From Mannheimia varigena (GTDB lineage: Bacteria > Pseudomonadota > Gammaproteobacteria > Enterobacterales > Pasteurellaceae): a stretch of DNA of 64,000 bases. Where the stretch lies: assembly GCF_013377235.1 (NCBI RefSeq), contig NZ_CP016226.1:2046001-2110000 (forward strand), read 5' to 3'. Under the pieces are notes generated by a model that made no database searches, was not told the DNA's origin, and was given only the letters and a program-made list of their open reading frames with translations. Position 1 is the first letter of the stretch. The number at the start of each line of letters is the position of its first letter. Shown here one piece after another: positions 9,467 to 18,936 of this stretch. The position numbers and the translations under genes were made by a program.

Positions 9467-10837
9467 ATGGCAAAACATTATGATTATTTAGCAATTGGTG
9501 GCGGTAGTGGTGGTATTGCCTCTATCAATCGTGCTGCAAGTTACGGTAAAAAATGTGCGATTATTGAAGCAAAACATTTAGGTGGAACTTGTGTTAATGT
9601 GGGCTGTGTGCCGAAAAAAGTGATGTTTTATGGTGCTCAAATTGCAGAAGCGATTCATCGCTATGCACCTGATTATGGTTTTGATGTGACTGTTAATAAG
9701 TTTGATTACAGCAAATTAGTGGAAAATCGTGAAGCTTATATCGAGCGTATTCATAATTCTTACAATAATGTATTAAGTAAAAATAATGTTGATGTCTTAA
9801 ATGGCTTTGCTCGTTTTAAAGATGTGAAAACGGTTGAGGTGAGCTATGCAGACGGTTCTTCTGAGGAGGTTACAGCTGATCATATCCTCATCGCAACAGG
9901 TGGCAGACCTACGATTCCTGATTTAAAAGGTTCAGAGTATGGTATTACTTCTGATGGTGTATTTGCCTTAAATGAATTACCCAAATCAGTTGCGATTGTC
10001 GGCGCAGGCTACATTGCCGTGGAATTAGCAGGGGTATTTAGCAGTTTAGGTGTAGAAATACATCTTTTTGTTCGCCAGAATGCTCCAATGCGTAAACAAG
10101 ATCCTTTAATTGTAGAAGCACTTGTTGAGGTATTAGAACAGGATGGTATTAAATTACATACCCAAGCGATTCCACAAGAAGTAGTGAAAAATGAAAACAG
10201 TTCTCTTACATTGAAACTAGAAGATGGTAGAGAAACTATAGTTGATACTTTAGTATGGGCAATTGGTCGAGAGCCAGCGACTGATATGATTAATTTAGAT
10301 GTAACTGGGATTGAAATCAATGAGCGTGGTTTTATTAAAGTAGATAAATTCCAAAATACAAATGTGCCTAATCTTTATGCAGTAGGCGATATTATTGAAG
10401 GTGGAATTGAGTTAACCCCAGTTGCAGTGGCAGCAGGGCGTCGATTATCAGAACGCTTATTTAACAATAAACCAAACGAGCATTTAGATTATAACTTAGT
10501 ACCGACAGTTGTATTTAGTCATCCTCCAATTGGAACTATTGGATTAACGGAACCTCAAGCTATTGAGCAGTATGGTAAGGAGAATGTCAAAGTATATAAA
10601 TCTTCCTTTACAGCAATGTACACAGCGGTGACTCAACATCGTCAGCCGTGCAAAATGAAGTTAGTATGTGCGGGTAAAGAGGAAAAAATTGTTGGATTAC
10701 ACGGTATTGGATTTGGCGTAGATGAAATGATTCAAGGCTTTGCGGTAGCAATCAAAATGGGAGCAACTAAAGCTGATTTTGATAATACCGTAGCGATTCA
10801 CCCAACTGGCTCTGAAGAATTTGTCACTATGCGTTAA
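9467..10837 (+). CDS. gor: Glutathione reductase
   Basis: This FAD-dependent disulfide oxidoreductase keeps glutathione reduced with NADPH. The 456-residue protein has the FAD-binding GGGSGG near 12-17, the redox-active pair Cys42/Cys47 in GGTCVNVGCVPKK, an internal NAD(P)-binding GAGYIAVELAG, the second FAD motif YAVGDI near 305, and the C-terminal interface motif HPTGSEEFVTMR. The pattern CVNVGC and the C-terminal HPTGSEE are those of glutathione reductase rather than lipoamide dehydrogenase. It lies downstream of the YqhA-type gene. Confidence 0.95.
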   Translation: MAKHYDYLAIGGGSGGIASINRAASYGKKCAIIEAKHLGGTCVNVGCVPKKVMFYGAQIAEAIHRYAPDYGFDVTVNKFDYSKLVENREAYIERIHNSYNNVLSKNNVDVLNGFARFKDVKTVEVSYADGSSEEVTADHILIATGGRPTIPDLKGSEYGITSDGVFALNELPKSVAIVGAGYIAVELAGVFSSLGVEIHLFVRQNAPMRKQDPLIVEALVEVLEQDGIKLHTQAIPQEVVKNENSSLTLKLEDGRETIVDTLVWAIGREPATDMINLDVTGIEINERGFIKVDKFQNTNVPNLYAVGDIIEGGIELTPVAVAAGRRLSERLFNNKPNEHLDYNLVPTVVFSHPPIGTIGLTEPQAIEQYGKENVKVYKSSFTAMYTAVTQHRQPCKMKLVCAGKEEKIVGLHGIGFGVDEMIQGFAVAIKMGATKADFDNTVAIHPTGSEEFVTMR

Positions 10838-10887
10838 GTACATTATAATGTTTGAGCAAGAACTGTTGTTATTCATATAAGGATGAA

Positions 10888-11241
10888 ATGAGAGTTTCTT
10901 TTTATATTATTATTCCATGTAGTTTTATCATTGGTAATGCCTATGCAGGTCAAAAGGATAGCAATTGTAAAACTCAATCCATTAAGTGGCAGCTAGAATC
11001 TAAGCCCAAGTTTAAAATATCTGAGCGTAGAATATTGAAAAAGCCTACTAAGAAAATTAATTCAGAAATAGAAAATGAGGTAAGTAATTTTTCTATGGAA
11101 GAGTTACGTCTTGGTGCTCAAAAAATTCCAGACAAGTCGGAAATTCAATATTTTAAATCTCAATGTCGATATGCATTTATGTCTGATAAAGACGTAATTG
11201 AAAATAAATGTGATGTTAAGAAGGTGTCAATTCCAGAATAA
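10888..11241 (+). CDS. Small predicted secreted protein, unknown function
   Basis: I do not recognise this gene. From the ATG at 10888, with AAGGA at 10879-10883, it encodes 117 residues. The first 20 or so look like a signal peptide (basic start, hydrophobic core FYIIIPCSFIIG, cleavage after NAYA). The mature part is lysine-rich, with three cysteines near the ends (NCKTQ, QCRYA, KCDVK), so a periplasmic disulfide protein is plausible. A longer frame from a TTG at 10852 would put the hydrophobic stretch inside and is rejected. The gene follows gor by 50 bases and ends at an intrinsic terminator. Its AT-rich coding is unlike gor. Confidence 0.6.
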   Translation: MRVSFYIIIPCSFIIGNAYAGQKDSNCKTQSIKWQLESKPKFKISERRILKKPTKKINSEIENEVSNFSMEELRLGAQKIPDKSEIQYFKSQCRYAFMSDKDVIENKCDVKKVSIPE

Positions 11242-11265
11242 AAAACGGGCTATTTGCCCGTTTTT
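11241..11265. terminator. Bidirectional intrinsic terminator
   Basis: AAAAACGGGC and GCCCGTTTTT form a 10-bp stem with loop TATTT between the convergent small secreted gene and fdhE. Confidence 0.85.
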
Positions 11266-11266
11266 A

Positions 11267-12184
11267 CTATTCTGTTTTGAACAAGAATGGATTTAATCCG
11301 CTACGTGTAAAATTTTTCTGCTCCATTTCGGAATCTAAAAATAGACTGGCTAAATCATCTGCGACTGGCTCAACATTGATATCTTTATCCTGATAAAGCA
11401 CTTTTAAGTAAGAATGGCAATCCCCACAGCTTTCTGCTTTTACTGCCGCTTCTATTTTATCTAAACTCCAATAGTTTAATTTGCCGGACTCATCACAGTT
11501 TGTACATTTTGAACGTACTACGTGCCATTCACTTTCACATAAAGAACAGTGTAAGTAACGTAAACCTTGAGCTTCACCAAAATGAATAACGCTCGTTACA
11601 GGTGCTGAATTACATACAGGGCAAAAATGTTTATGTCCGATTTCCGCTCTAGCAGTACGAGGTAGTTGTTGGGTAAGTTGTACCCAGTAGAGGGATAGAG
11701 CTGACCAAATAAAGACCGCTTTGTCTGCACTAACTTGTTCGTAGCGTTCATTTAGTAAATAATCAGCTAGAGTCTCAAGTTCTGACATGGATGCTTTTTC
11801 TAGCCACTCAATAGTTGAAAGTACAGTATCATTTGCATAAGGTTTAAATTTATCAATGATTGCTAATAGTAATATTCTCCATTCATCAGAACGCTGGAAG
11901 TTTTTACTATTAAGAGGTTTATCACCTTGTGTTGATTCCACATAAGCGGTTAATTTTTCTGAATAATTTGCAATAGGATGGCTGCCTAATAACTCAAGTT
12001 GAATATCAACTAAGTTGGCTGCAAATTCTAGATATTCACTGAATGGATTATCTTGTGCTAGTTCACGGAGGCGTTTTGCTCGGCGAGAATAGAGGTTCTT
12101 AGGATTCGCAAATAATAGCTCTGGTTGTTGGAATGAGCTAGCTGCTTGCTTAATTTCATCTTGGTGTAAAATTTTAATGCTCAT
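11267..12184 (-). CDS. fdhE: Formate dehydrogenase accessory protein FdhE
   Basis: FdhE is a cytosolic rubredoxin-like factor needed for maturation of respiratory formate dehydrogenases; it binds the catalytic subunit. The 305-residue protein has an N-terminal helical half and a C-terminal half with four CxxC pairs (CPVC, CSLC, CTNC, CGDC) between about 185 and 260, which bind iron or zinc. The FAEAQGLRY-like stretch is family-typical. It is the last gene of the fdnG-fdnH-fdnI-fdhE cluster, 54 bases after fdnI. Confidence 0.95.
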   Translation of the reverse strand: MSIKILHQDEIKQAASSFQQPELLFANPKNLYSRRAKRLRELAQDNPFSEYLEFAANLVDIQLELLGSHPIANYSEKLTAYVESTQGDKPLNSKNFQRSDEWRILLLAIIDKFKPYANDTVLSTIEWLEKASMSELETLADYLLNERYEQVSADKAVFIWSALSLYWVQLTQQLPRTARAEIGHKHFCPVCNSAPVTSVIHFGEAQGLRYLHCSLCESEWHVVRSKCTNCDESGKLNYWSLDKIEAAVKAESCGDCHSYLKVLYQDKDINVEPVADDLASLFLDSEMEQKNFTRSGLNPFLFKTE

Positions 12185-12238
12185 AATTTTCTCTATAAAA
12201 TAAAAGTGCGGTTATTATACCGCACTTTAAATGATGAT

Positions 12239-12916
12239 TTAGTGTTTGTTTTTATCAACCACGTGTTTTTCAATTTCTGGTAGTACTTCTTCACGATACC
12301 ATCTTGGGTGGTGTTTTTTTGCCCAACGAACAGTTACCCAACCCTCAACCATACCTCTGATTGAGCCTTTTACCCAGAATGCCATATAGATATGTACTAG
12401 AATTCCAGTAAATAACATAAATGCACTAAATGAGTGAAGTAAAATTGCAATTCTTAATACAGGAATTGAGAAGTAGTGAGAGAAGAATTGTCTCCACATA
12501 ATAATCCCTGTAATTAAGAGGGTAAACATCGCAAGAATCAATGTCCAGAATAGTAATTTCTGACCTAGATTGTATTTGCCGTTATCGGCAACCGCGTGTT
12601 CATTACCTTTTAACACCTCAACAATGCCTTTTGCCCAGCGAATATCGTTTTTCTCTGGAATATTATGATGCCAATAAATGAGAGCCATAATAATAAATGC
12701 AATAAACATAATGATCCCTGTGAAAGGGTGTACTGCACGAGCAATTTGTGGTGTACCTAAGATCTCTGTTAGCCATGCGAAATCAGGGAAGAAGAATGCC
12801 ACACCTGTAAACATCGTCATAAAGAACGAAATTACTAGGAACCAGTGGCTAACACGAGCAATAGGTTTGTGACGAACAATTTTAGTATCATTCGTAACGA
12901 TAAATGGCTTACTCAT
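12239..12916 (-). CDS. fdnI: Formate dehydrogenase cytochrome b556 (gamma) subunit
   Basis: This inner-membrane diheme cytochrome b anchors the formate dehydrogenase and passes electrons to quinone. The 225-residue protein has four hydrophobic segments and histidines in the expected places (RVSHW, AVHPFTG, LLHSFSA, GILVHIYMA). The start at 12916 (MSKPFIV) has AGAAGGAG upstream and overlaps the end of fdnH by 8 bases, indicating translational coupling; a longer frame back to 12979 lies within fdnH and is rejected. FdnI and FdoI forms cannot be told apart by sequence alone. Confidence 0.93.
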   Translation of the reverse strand: MSKPFIVTNDTKIVRHKPIARVSHWFLVISFFMTMFTGVAFFFPDFAWLTEILGTPQIARAVHPFTGIIMFIAFIIMALIYWHHNIPEKNDIRWAKGIVEVLKGNEHAVADNGKYNLGQKLLFWTLILAMFTLLITGIIMWRQFFSHYFSIPVLRIAILLHSFSAFMLFTGILVHIYMAFWVKGSIRGMVEGWVTVRWAKKHHPRWYREEVLPEIEKHVVDKNKH

Positions 12917-13820
12917 GTCTATCTCCTTCTTTAATATCGTGGTGGTGATCTTCAACATCTTCTTCAACGTTTGGACCAACGGTCACATAATGTGCAACCT
13001 CAGCTAATGCTAAGCCGCCTAATGCAACGGCTGCAACTGGTTTTAAGATGTCTTTCCATAGTGTAACTGTGGCATCAATCTTCGGATCTTTTGGTAAACC
13101 TGAATAAAGTTCTGGTTTATCAGCGTGGTGTAATACATACATAACGTGTGTACCACCTACACCTTCTGGATCGTAAAGACCTGCATTTTCATAACCACGA
13201 GCTTTTAAGTCAGCGATACGTTGTTCGGCATAGAATTTCATTTCTTCCTTGCTACCGAAACGAATTGCGCCTGTAGGACATGTTTTCACGCAAGCTGGCT
13301 CTTGACCGACTGCCACACGATCAACACATAGAGTACATTTATAAACACGGTTATCTTCCGGGTTCATACGTGGAATGTTGAACGGACAGCCCGCGATACA
13401 GTAACCACAACCGATACATTTGTCAGATTGGAAATCAACAATACCATTTGCGTACTGAATAATTGCTCCCGGAGCAGGGCAGGCTTTTAAGCAACCTGGC
13501 TCCATACAGTGCATACAACCATCTTTACGAATTAACCACTCTAAACGATCATTTTCTTCAACTTCGTTGAATCTCATTACCGTCCATGCTTTTGCGTTTA
13601 AGTCTGCTGGGTTATCGTACACACCAACACAAGCAGCATTGATGTCAGAGCGGATATCATTCCACTCTGAACAACCTACCTGGCAAGCTTTACAGCCTAT
13701 ACAAGTAGTTACATCAATTAATTTTGCCACTTCTACTTGGTGGGAACGAGCCTGCGGTGCAGGTGTTAAACCAGAGGTTGCGGAGATCTTAATAATGTTT
13801 TGAGATTGAACTACACCCAT
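12909..13820 (-). CDS. fdnH: Formate dehydrogenase iron-sulfur (beta) subunit
   Basis: The beta subunit wires electrons from the molybdenum subunit to the membrane cytochrome through four [4Fe-4S] clusters. The 303-residue protein has four cysteine groups: CIGCKACQVGC near 39-49, CMHCMEPGCLKAC near 102-114, CIGCGYCIAGC near 135-145, and CTLC...CVKTC near 162-185. A hydrophobic segment near 250-275 is the single membrane anchor. It starts 2 bases after the fdnG stop and overlaps fdnI, so the three structural genes form one operon. Confidence 0.95.
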   Translation of the reverse strand: MGVVQSQNIIKISATSGLTPAPQARSHQVEVAKLIDVTTCIGCKACQVGCSEWNDIRSDINAACVGVYDNPADLNAKAWTVMRFNEVEENDRLEWLIRKDGCMHCMEPGCLKACPAPGAIIQYANGIVDFQSDKCIGCGYCIAGCPFNIPRMNPEDNRVYKCTLCVDRVAVGQEPACVKTCPTGAIRFGSKEEMKFYAEQRIADLKARGYENAGLYDPEGVGGTHVMYVLHHADKPELYSGLPKDPKIDATVTLWKDILKPVAAVALGGLALAEVAHYVTVGPNVEEDVEDHHHDIKEGDRHE

Positions 13821-13822
13821 TT

Positions 13823-16800
13823 TTAGCCTCCAATTCTCTCAATGTTTAACAACATACATTTAGACTCTGGCGTATTAGAACTAGGATCGCCTGAGCGTAC
13901 AGTTAAGTTATTTGCAAAGTAACCTTTTTTTGCACCGGTAGTTGCTGCAAAGCCCCAGTGAATCGGAATACCGATAGTATGGATTGGTTTACCGTCAGAA
14001 ACTAATGCTCGGATACGTTTAGTCACTACTGCAACGGCTTTGATTTCACCACGTTTAGACCAAACACGTACTTTATCACCATTTTTGATGCCTTTCTCTT
14101 CAGCAAGTTTCTCACCAATTTCAACGAACTGCTCAGGTTGAGCAATCACATTAATGAGTGCATTTTTAGTCCAATAGTGGAAGTGCTCTGTTAAGCGATA
14201 AGTTGTGCCTACATATGGGAAATCTGCACTTATGCCAAGATCTTCCTTATCTGTTGGTAGAATACGAGCAACAGGACTACTTACCACATTTGGATGAAGT
14301 GGATTAGTGCCAATTGGTGTTTCTAACGGCTCGTAGTGTTCCGGGAATGCACCATCAATCATACGCTCACGTACGAATAAGCCTGATACACCTTCTGGCT
14401 GCATAATAAATGGCATTGTTGGTGCATTTGGTGGCGCTGTACCGAAGTCAGCCACATCAATATAGTTCCAGTTCTTACCGTTCCATTTCACTAACTGGCG
14501 TTTCGGGTTCCATGGTTTACCGCTTAAATCCGCTGATGCACGGTTATAAAGAATACGACGGTTTGCCGGCCACGCAAATGCCCAACCTAGGGTGTTACCC
14601 AAGCCCGACGGGTCTGAGTTATCACGGTTCGCCATTTGGTTACCTTTTTGTGTCCATTGACCGGTGTAGATCCAGCACGCCCCTGAGGTGGTACCGTCAT
14701 CACGCATTTGAGCGAAGCTTGAAAGCAACTCGCCTTTTTTCACGATCACGTTGCCGTCTGCATCTTTTACGTCTTCCAATGCATAACCGTTGTTCTCTTT
14801 CGCAATCTCTTCCGCTTTTGGTTCTAACGGATTCGCATAGTTCCAAGTCATTGCTTCAAAAGGCTCAATCGGAGCTTTACCACCTTCTTTGTGGTAAAGA
14901 TGGATTAACTCAGCACGTAACTCAGATAATATATCAATATCTGGTTTTGCTTGATGTGGAGCATCTGCAGCTTTCCAGTGCCATTGTAACCAACGACCTG
15001 AGTTTGCAATTGAACCATCTTCTTCGGCGAAGCAAGTGGTTGGTAAGCGGAACACTTCAGTTTGAATTTCTGCCGAATTCACATTGTTGAACTCGCCATG
15101 GTTTTTCCAGAATTCGGAAGTGTCTGTTACAAGCGGGTCAAAAATGACTAAATATTTCAAATTGCTTAACGCTTTGATGATTTTTTGCGAGTTCGGGTAA
15201 GAGGCAATTGGATTCATACCTTGACAGAAGTAGCCGTTGATTTTGCCTTCATACATCTGCTCAATGAAACGGAAGTGGTCGATACCACCTTTTTGTAGTT
15301 TTGGTAGATAGTGGAAACCAAACTCGTTTTCCGCAGTTGCTTTATCGCCATAGAACGATTTCATCATACTGATGAAGAATTTCGGCGTATTTGCCCAATA
15401 GTTAGTTTGACCTGCACCCATTGTTTTTGGTGTAATGCGAGTTAGGAATGCTTCTAATGAAACATCGGACTCGCTTGGTAGTGGTAAATAGGCAGGAAGA
15501 CGAGCAGGGAATAAACCTAAGTCAGTAATACCTTGTACGTTTGAGTGTCCACGCAACGCATTTACTCCACCACCTGCAACACCGATGTTACCGCAAAGTA
15601 ACTGGATAATTGCCATTGAGCGAATGTTTTGTGCACCAACGGTATGTTGTGTCCAACCTAACGCATAAAGGAAAGTTGCTGCTTTATCTGGCGCAGAGGT
15701 TTTTGCAATCTCTTCACAGAAAATTAAGAAGTCTTTTTGTGGTGTACCTGTAATACGTTCAACCATTTCTGGCGTATAGCGAGAAACGTGTTCACGCAAC
15801 ATATTAAGCACGCAACGAGGCTCTTGAAGAGTCATATCCCGCTTCGGATTGCCTTCTTCATCCATTTGATAAGTCCAAGTTGATCTATCTTTATAAGTAC
15901 GGGTTGCCTCATCATAGCCGGTAAATAAACCGTCTTCAAATTTGAAGCCTTCATGTACTAAGAACGTGGCATTGGTATAGTGTTTGACGTATTCGTGCTG
16001 AATTTTATCGTTTTTCAGCAAATAATTGACCGCACCTAATAGGAACGCAATGTCCGTACCCGGACGCAGCGGCATATAGATGTCAGCAACAGCAGCACTA
16101 CGGTTAAAGCGTGGGTCTACCACCATTAACTTCGCACCGTTTTGTTTTTTTGCTTCAACCGCCCAGCGGAAACCGACAGGGTGAGCTTCTGCAGCGTTAC
16201 CGCCCATGACGATAACGAGATCAGAGTTCTTAATATCAACCCAGTGGTTGGTCATCGCACCGCGACCAAATGATGGAGCAAGACTTGCTACCGTTGGTCC
16301 GTGTCAGATACTCGCTTGGTTGTCGGTAAATACCATACCGAGAGAACGAATCCACTTCTGCGTTAATAAACCTGTTTCATTACTACAAGCAGAACCAGCT
16401 AAGAAACCCGCAGTTAACCAGTGATTTACTGGTGTGCCTTCTGCATTTTTCTCAATGAAGTTGGCATCACGGTCCTCTTTCATATGACGAGCGATACGTT
16501 CAATCGCTTCGTGCCAAGAAATACGTTTCCACTCATTTGAACCTGGTTCACGCACTTCTGGATAATGTACACGGCGGTCACTATTCACATAGTCTAATGC
16601 ACCTGCACCTTTCGGACATAATGCACCACGGCTAACAGGATGGTCTGAATCGCCTTCAATGTGGATTAATTTACCTTTGCTGTTCATTGCTTCGCCGCCT
16701 AAGCTGTACATAATCATTCCACAGCCTACAGCACAGTAAGTACAGGTTTGGCGAGTTTCTTTAGCTCGTAAGAGCTTATACTCACGTGGGGCAGCTAATG

Positions 16801-16891
16801 CTGTTGCTGGCGTAAAGCCCAACATTGCAGCAGAAGTTCCGGCCATACCGCCTGCACAGACCTTGAAGAACTTACGTCTTGAGATCTGCAT
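13823..16891 (-). CDS. fdnG: Formate dehydrogenase catalytic subunit, selenocysteine-containing
   Basis: This periplasm-facing molybdopterin enzyme oxidises formate to CO2. The frame is interrupted by one TGA at 16304-16306 that must be read as selenocysteine: it falls at residue 196, exactly the position in E. coli FdnG, followed by HGPTVASLAPSFGRGAMTNHW as in the family. A hairpin fitting a bacterial SECIS directly follows. The full product is 1022 residues. The N-terminus has a Tat signal (SRRKFFK) and a CxxC-x3-C [4Fe-4S] motif (CTYCAVGCG). The ATG at 16891 is preferred over GTG at 16897, since GGAG lies 5 bases before the ATG. Confidence 0.96.
16264..16306 (-). promoter_or_regulatory. 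Selenocysteine UGA and SECIS hairpin in fdnG
   Basis: In the transcript the UGA (16306-16304) is followed by an outer stem GACCAA/UUGGUC (16299-16294 with 16269-16264) and an inner AGCA-AGUCU-UGCU apical hairpin about 22 bases from the UGA, matching the distance and AGU/GGU loop type of the E. coli fdhF/fdnG elements bound by SelB. Confidence 0.85.
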
Positions 16892-16938
16892 AATCACTCC
16901 AAATCATATTTAATATGAGAAATAAAAAAGAAATTTGA

Positions 16939-16977
16939 TCAAAATGGGTTAATAAATTGATCTAAGAGGTGTATCAT
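16939..16977 (-). CDS. Possible 12-residue leader peptide upstream of fdnG
   Basis: A short frame (MIHLLDQFINPF) lies between the presumed fdnG promoter and the fdnG start. It is preceded by a full AGGAGG ribosome site at 16986-16981, three bases from the ATG, stronger than that of fdnG itself. This is a weak candidate: the spacing is tight and the frame may be chance, but such a strong ribosome site without a gene is unusual. Confidence 0.3.
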   Translation of the reverse strand: MIHLLDQFINPF

Positions 16978-17043
16978 TTTCCTCCTAATAAAAGGAAATG
17001 AATATACTCTTTTTTCGGTAAATAGGTTAAATATCAAAGAAAT

Positions 17044-17057
17044 TTGATTTAAACCAA
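17044..17057. promoter_or_regulatory. Candidate FNR site between fdnG and fdhD
   Basis: TTGATTTAAACCAA differs by one base from the FNR consensus TTGAT-N4-ATCAA. It lies in the divergent region between fdnG and fdhD, consistent with anaerobic control, although no -10 element sits at the class II distance on either side. Confidence 0.5.
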
Positions 17058-17111
17058 ATTTTAGTGTTCATAATGATACAACTTTTTAACAAAACAAACC
17101 ACTTTTTAAGC

Positions 17112-17942
17112 ATGGAAGAGACGAATATTGTGAATAAGATCACAAAAATAGATGCCAAAAAATTATTATTCTCAATAACTGAGCTAAAACAGCAAAATTG
17201 CGAAGATAATTTGATTTCAGAAGTGCCTGTTGCACTTGTTTATAATGGCATTTCTCATACAGTGATGATGACAACCCCTTCCGATTTAGACGATTTCGCA
17301 CTCGGTTTTTCCTTAGCAGAGGGCATTTTGAATTCACCGCAGGAATTATACGGACTAGATGTTATCGAGCAAGAAAACGGTGTAGAGATTCAGCTTGAAA
17401 TTTCAACCCGACAATTTGTTGCCCTAAAAGATAAACGCCGTTCAATGGCAGGTAGAACAGGCTGCGGAATTTGCGGTGTAGAGCAGTTGGAGCAAGTTAA
17501 TCAAAGTTGTAAAATTGTTAAAAGAAATAACCGCTTGCAAGGTGTGAATCCTCTTATTTTAGAAAGTTGTTTAGAACAACTAGAAAATGCGCAAATTTTA
17601 TCGAAAGAAACGGGAGCAAGCCACGCTGCAGCCTTTTTCTCTATGCAGGGAGAACTACTAGCGATTCGGGAGGATGTCGGACGACACGTTGCATTAGATA
17701 AATTAATTGGTTGGTATGCTAAAGCTAGTTATCCAAACGGTTTTGTTTTTGTAACTAGCCGAGCCAGTTTCGAAATGGTGCAAAAATGCTTAGCCGTTGG
17801 GATTGAAATGTTATGTGCTATTTCAGCTACAACCGAAATGGCGGTAAAAATGGCTCGTGATAATCAATTTACACTACTGGCATTTACTCGTAAAGGCAAA
17901 TCCACAATTTATTCGGGAGAAGAGAGGTTATCTCTTAAATAG
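17112..17942 (+). CDS. fdhD: Formate dehydrogenase sulfurtransferase FdhD
   Basis: FdhD moves sulfur from IscS to the molybdenum cofactor of formate dehydrogenase, which is essential for its activity. The family's EVPVALVYNGISH segment, the catalytic loop GRTGCGICG with two cysteines, and EDVGRHVALDKLIG are all present. From the ATG at 17112 the product is 276 residues, against 277 in E. coli, so this start is preferred; in-frame GTG 17064 and ATG 17073 are alternatives, and none has a good ribosome site. It is divergent from fdnG, and the AEC carrier gene starts 2 bases after its stop. Confidence 0.92.
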   Translation: MEETNIVNKITKIDAKKLLFSITELKQQNCEDNLISEVPVALVYNGISHTVMMTTPSDLDDFALGFSLAEGILNSPQELYGLDVIEQENGVEIQLEISTRQFVALKDKRRSMAGRTGCGICGVEQLEQVNQSCKIVKRNNRLQGVNPLILESCLEQLENAQILSKETGASHAAAFFSMQGELLAIREDVGRHVALDKLIGWYAKASYPNGFVFVTSRASFEMVQKCLAVGIEMLCAISATTEMAVKMARDNQFTLLAFTRKGKSTIYSGEERLSLK

Positions 17943-17944
17943 TA

Positions 17945-18874
17945 ATGGAAATCGCACTTTTATTAGCAGACAAAATTTTACAGCTTACCTTAATGGTGTT
18001 ACTAGGCTATGCTATTGTAAAAACCAAACTTTTAACGTCAGAACAAAGTTACCCAATTTCAATCATTGGGCTATATATCATTAGCCCTGCAGTGTTAATT
18101 AGTGCGTTTCAGGTTGATTACACGCCGATCATTTTAAATGGATTGTATCTTGCATTTATCGTCTCAATTTTGCTAAGTAGCTTGTTAGTTTTTCTAGGCT
18201 GGATATTTAAGAAAATCCTTAAGCTCGACAATATTGAACAAGCAACTACTGTTTATTCTAATTCTGGGAATTTAATTATCCCGATTGTCGCTTCTTTGTT
18301 TGGAAATGAATGGGTTATCTATTCAACAGCATTTATTGTGGTACAAACGATGCTATTTTGGTCTCATTTGCGCACGTTAATATGTGGGAGGGGTAGCGTA
18401 CCGTTGAGAAAAGTGCTTTTTAACATCAATATTATTGCGATTTTTGCAGGGCTAATCTTATTTTTATTACATATTAAATTACCTACAACAATTGCTCATA
18501 CTTTATCAAGTTTAGGACAAATGATCGGGCCTTTATCGATGTTAGTTGCTGGAATGTTGATTGCGGCTATTCCATTTAAAGAAATTATTACGGATAAACG
18601 TATCTATTTGGTGAGTTTCCTTCGATTAATCCTGCTCCCACTTATTTTATTGACCGTTGTTAAATTATGCGGGTTTGAGGGCTGGGTAAAAAATGGCGAG
18701 ATTATTTTAATGATTACACTATTAGCAACCATTAGTCCATCAGCTGCAACTGTTACCCAAATGGCCGTGGCCTATGGGCAAGATGCTAGAAAAGCGAGTG
18801 CAATTTATGGTGTGACGACTTTACTTTGCGTATTCACGATGCCGTTGATTATTTGGCTTTATCAAATTCTATAA
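17945..18874 (+). CDS. AEC-family (auxin efflux carrier-like) transporter
   Basis: This is a 309-residue inner-membrane carrier of the AEC family; bacterial members export or exchange dicarboxylates such as malate, or other small acids. About ten hydrophobic segments are seen in two halves, with the family YSNSGNLIIPIV motif near 104-115 and the SPSAATVTQMA motif near 263-273. It starts 2 bases after fdhD and is probably co-transcribed. A second AEC gene lies at 42477-43460. The substrate is unknown; location next to fdhD hints at anaerobic organic acid traffic, by context only. Confidence 0.85.
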   Translation: MEIALLLADKILQLTLMVLLGYAIVKTKLLTSEQSYPISIIGLYIISPAVLISAFQVDYTPIILNGLYLAFIVSILLSSLLVFLGWIFKKILKLDNIEQATTVYSNSGNLIIPIVASLFGNEWVIYSTAFIVVQTMLFWSHLRTLICGRGSVPLRKVLFNINIIAIFAGLILFLLHIKLPTTIAHTLSSLGQMIGPLSMLVAGMLIAAIPFKEIITDKRIYLVSFLRLILLPLILLTVVKLCGFEGWVKNGEIILMITLLATISPSAATVTQMAVAYGQDARKASAIYGVTTLLCVFTMPLIIWLYQIL

Positions 18875-18877
18875 ACG

Positions 18878-18923
18878 CAAGCGGTCGATTTTTTGCAATA
18901 TTTTACGCAAAATCGACCGCTTG
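18878..18923. terminator. USS-based bidirectional hairpin
   Basis: CAAGCGGTCGATTTTTTGC and GCAAAATCGACCGCTTG form a long stem with one unpaired base around a 10-base loop, between the convergent AEC carrier and ppiB genes. T runs are within the stem. Confidence 0.75.
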
Positions 18924-18936
18924 TTTATGCTGAAAA

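Noticed and set aside
14410..15090. 226-residue frame on the plus strand inside fdnG
   Set aside because: Antisense to a conserved gene, low-complexity composition, no ribosome site; a shadow frame.
16304..16306. In-frame stop in fdnG as a nonsense mutation
   Set aside because: Position, flanking residues and the hairpin match known selenocysteine sites; the frame continues for 826 residues.
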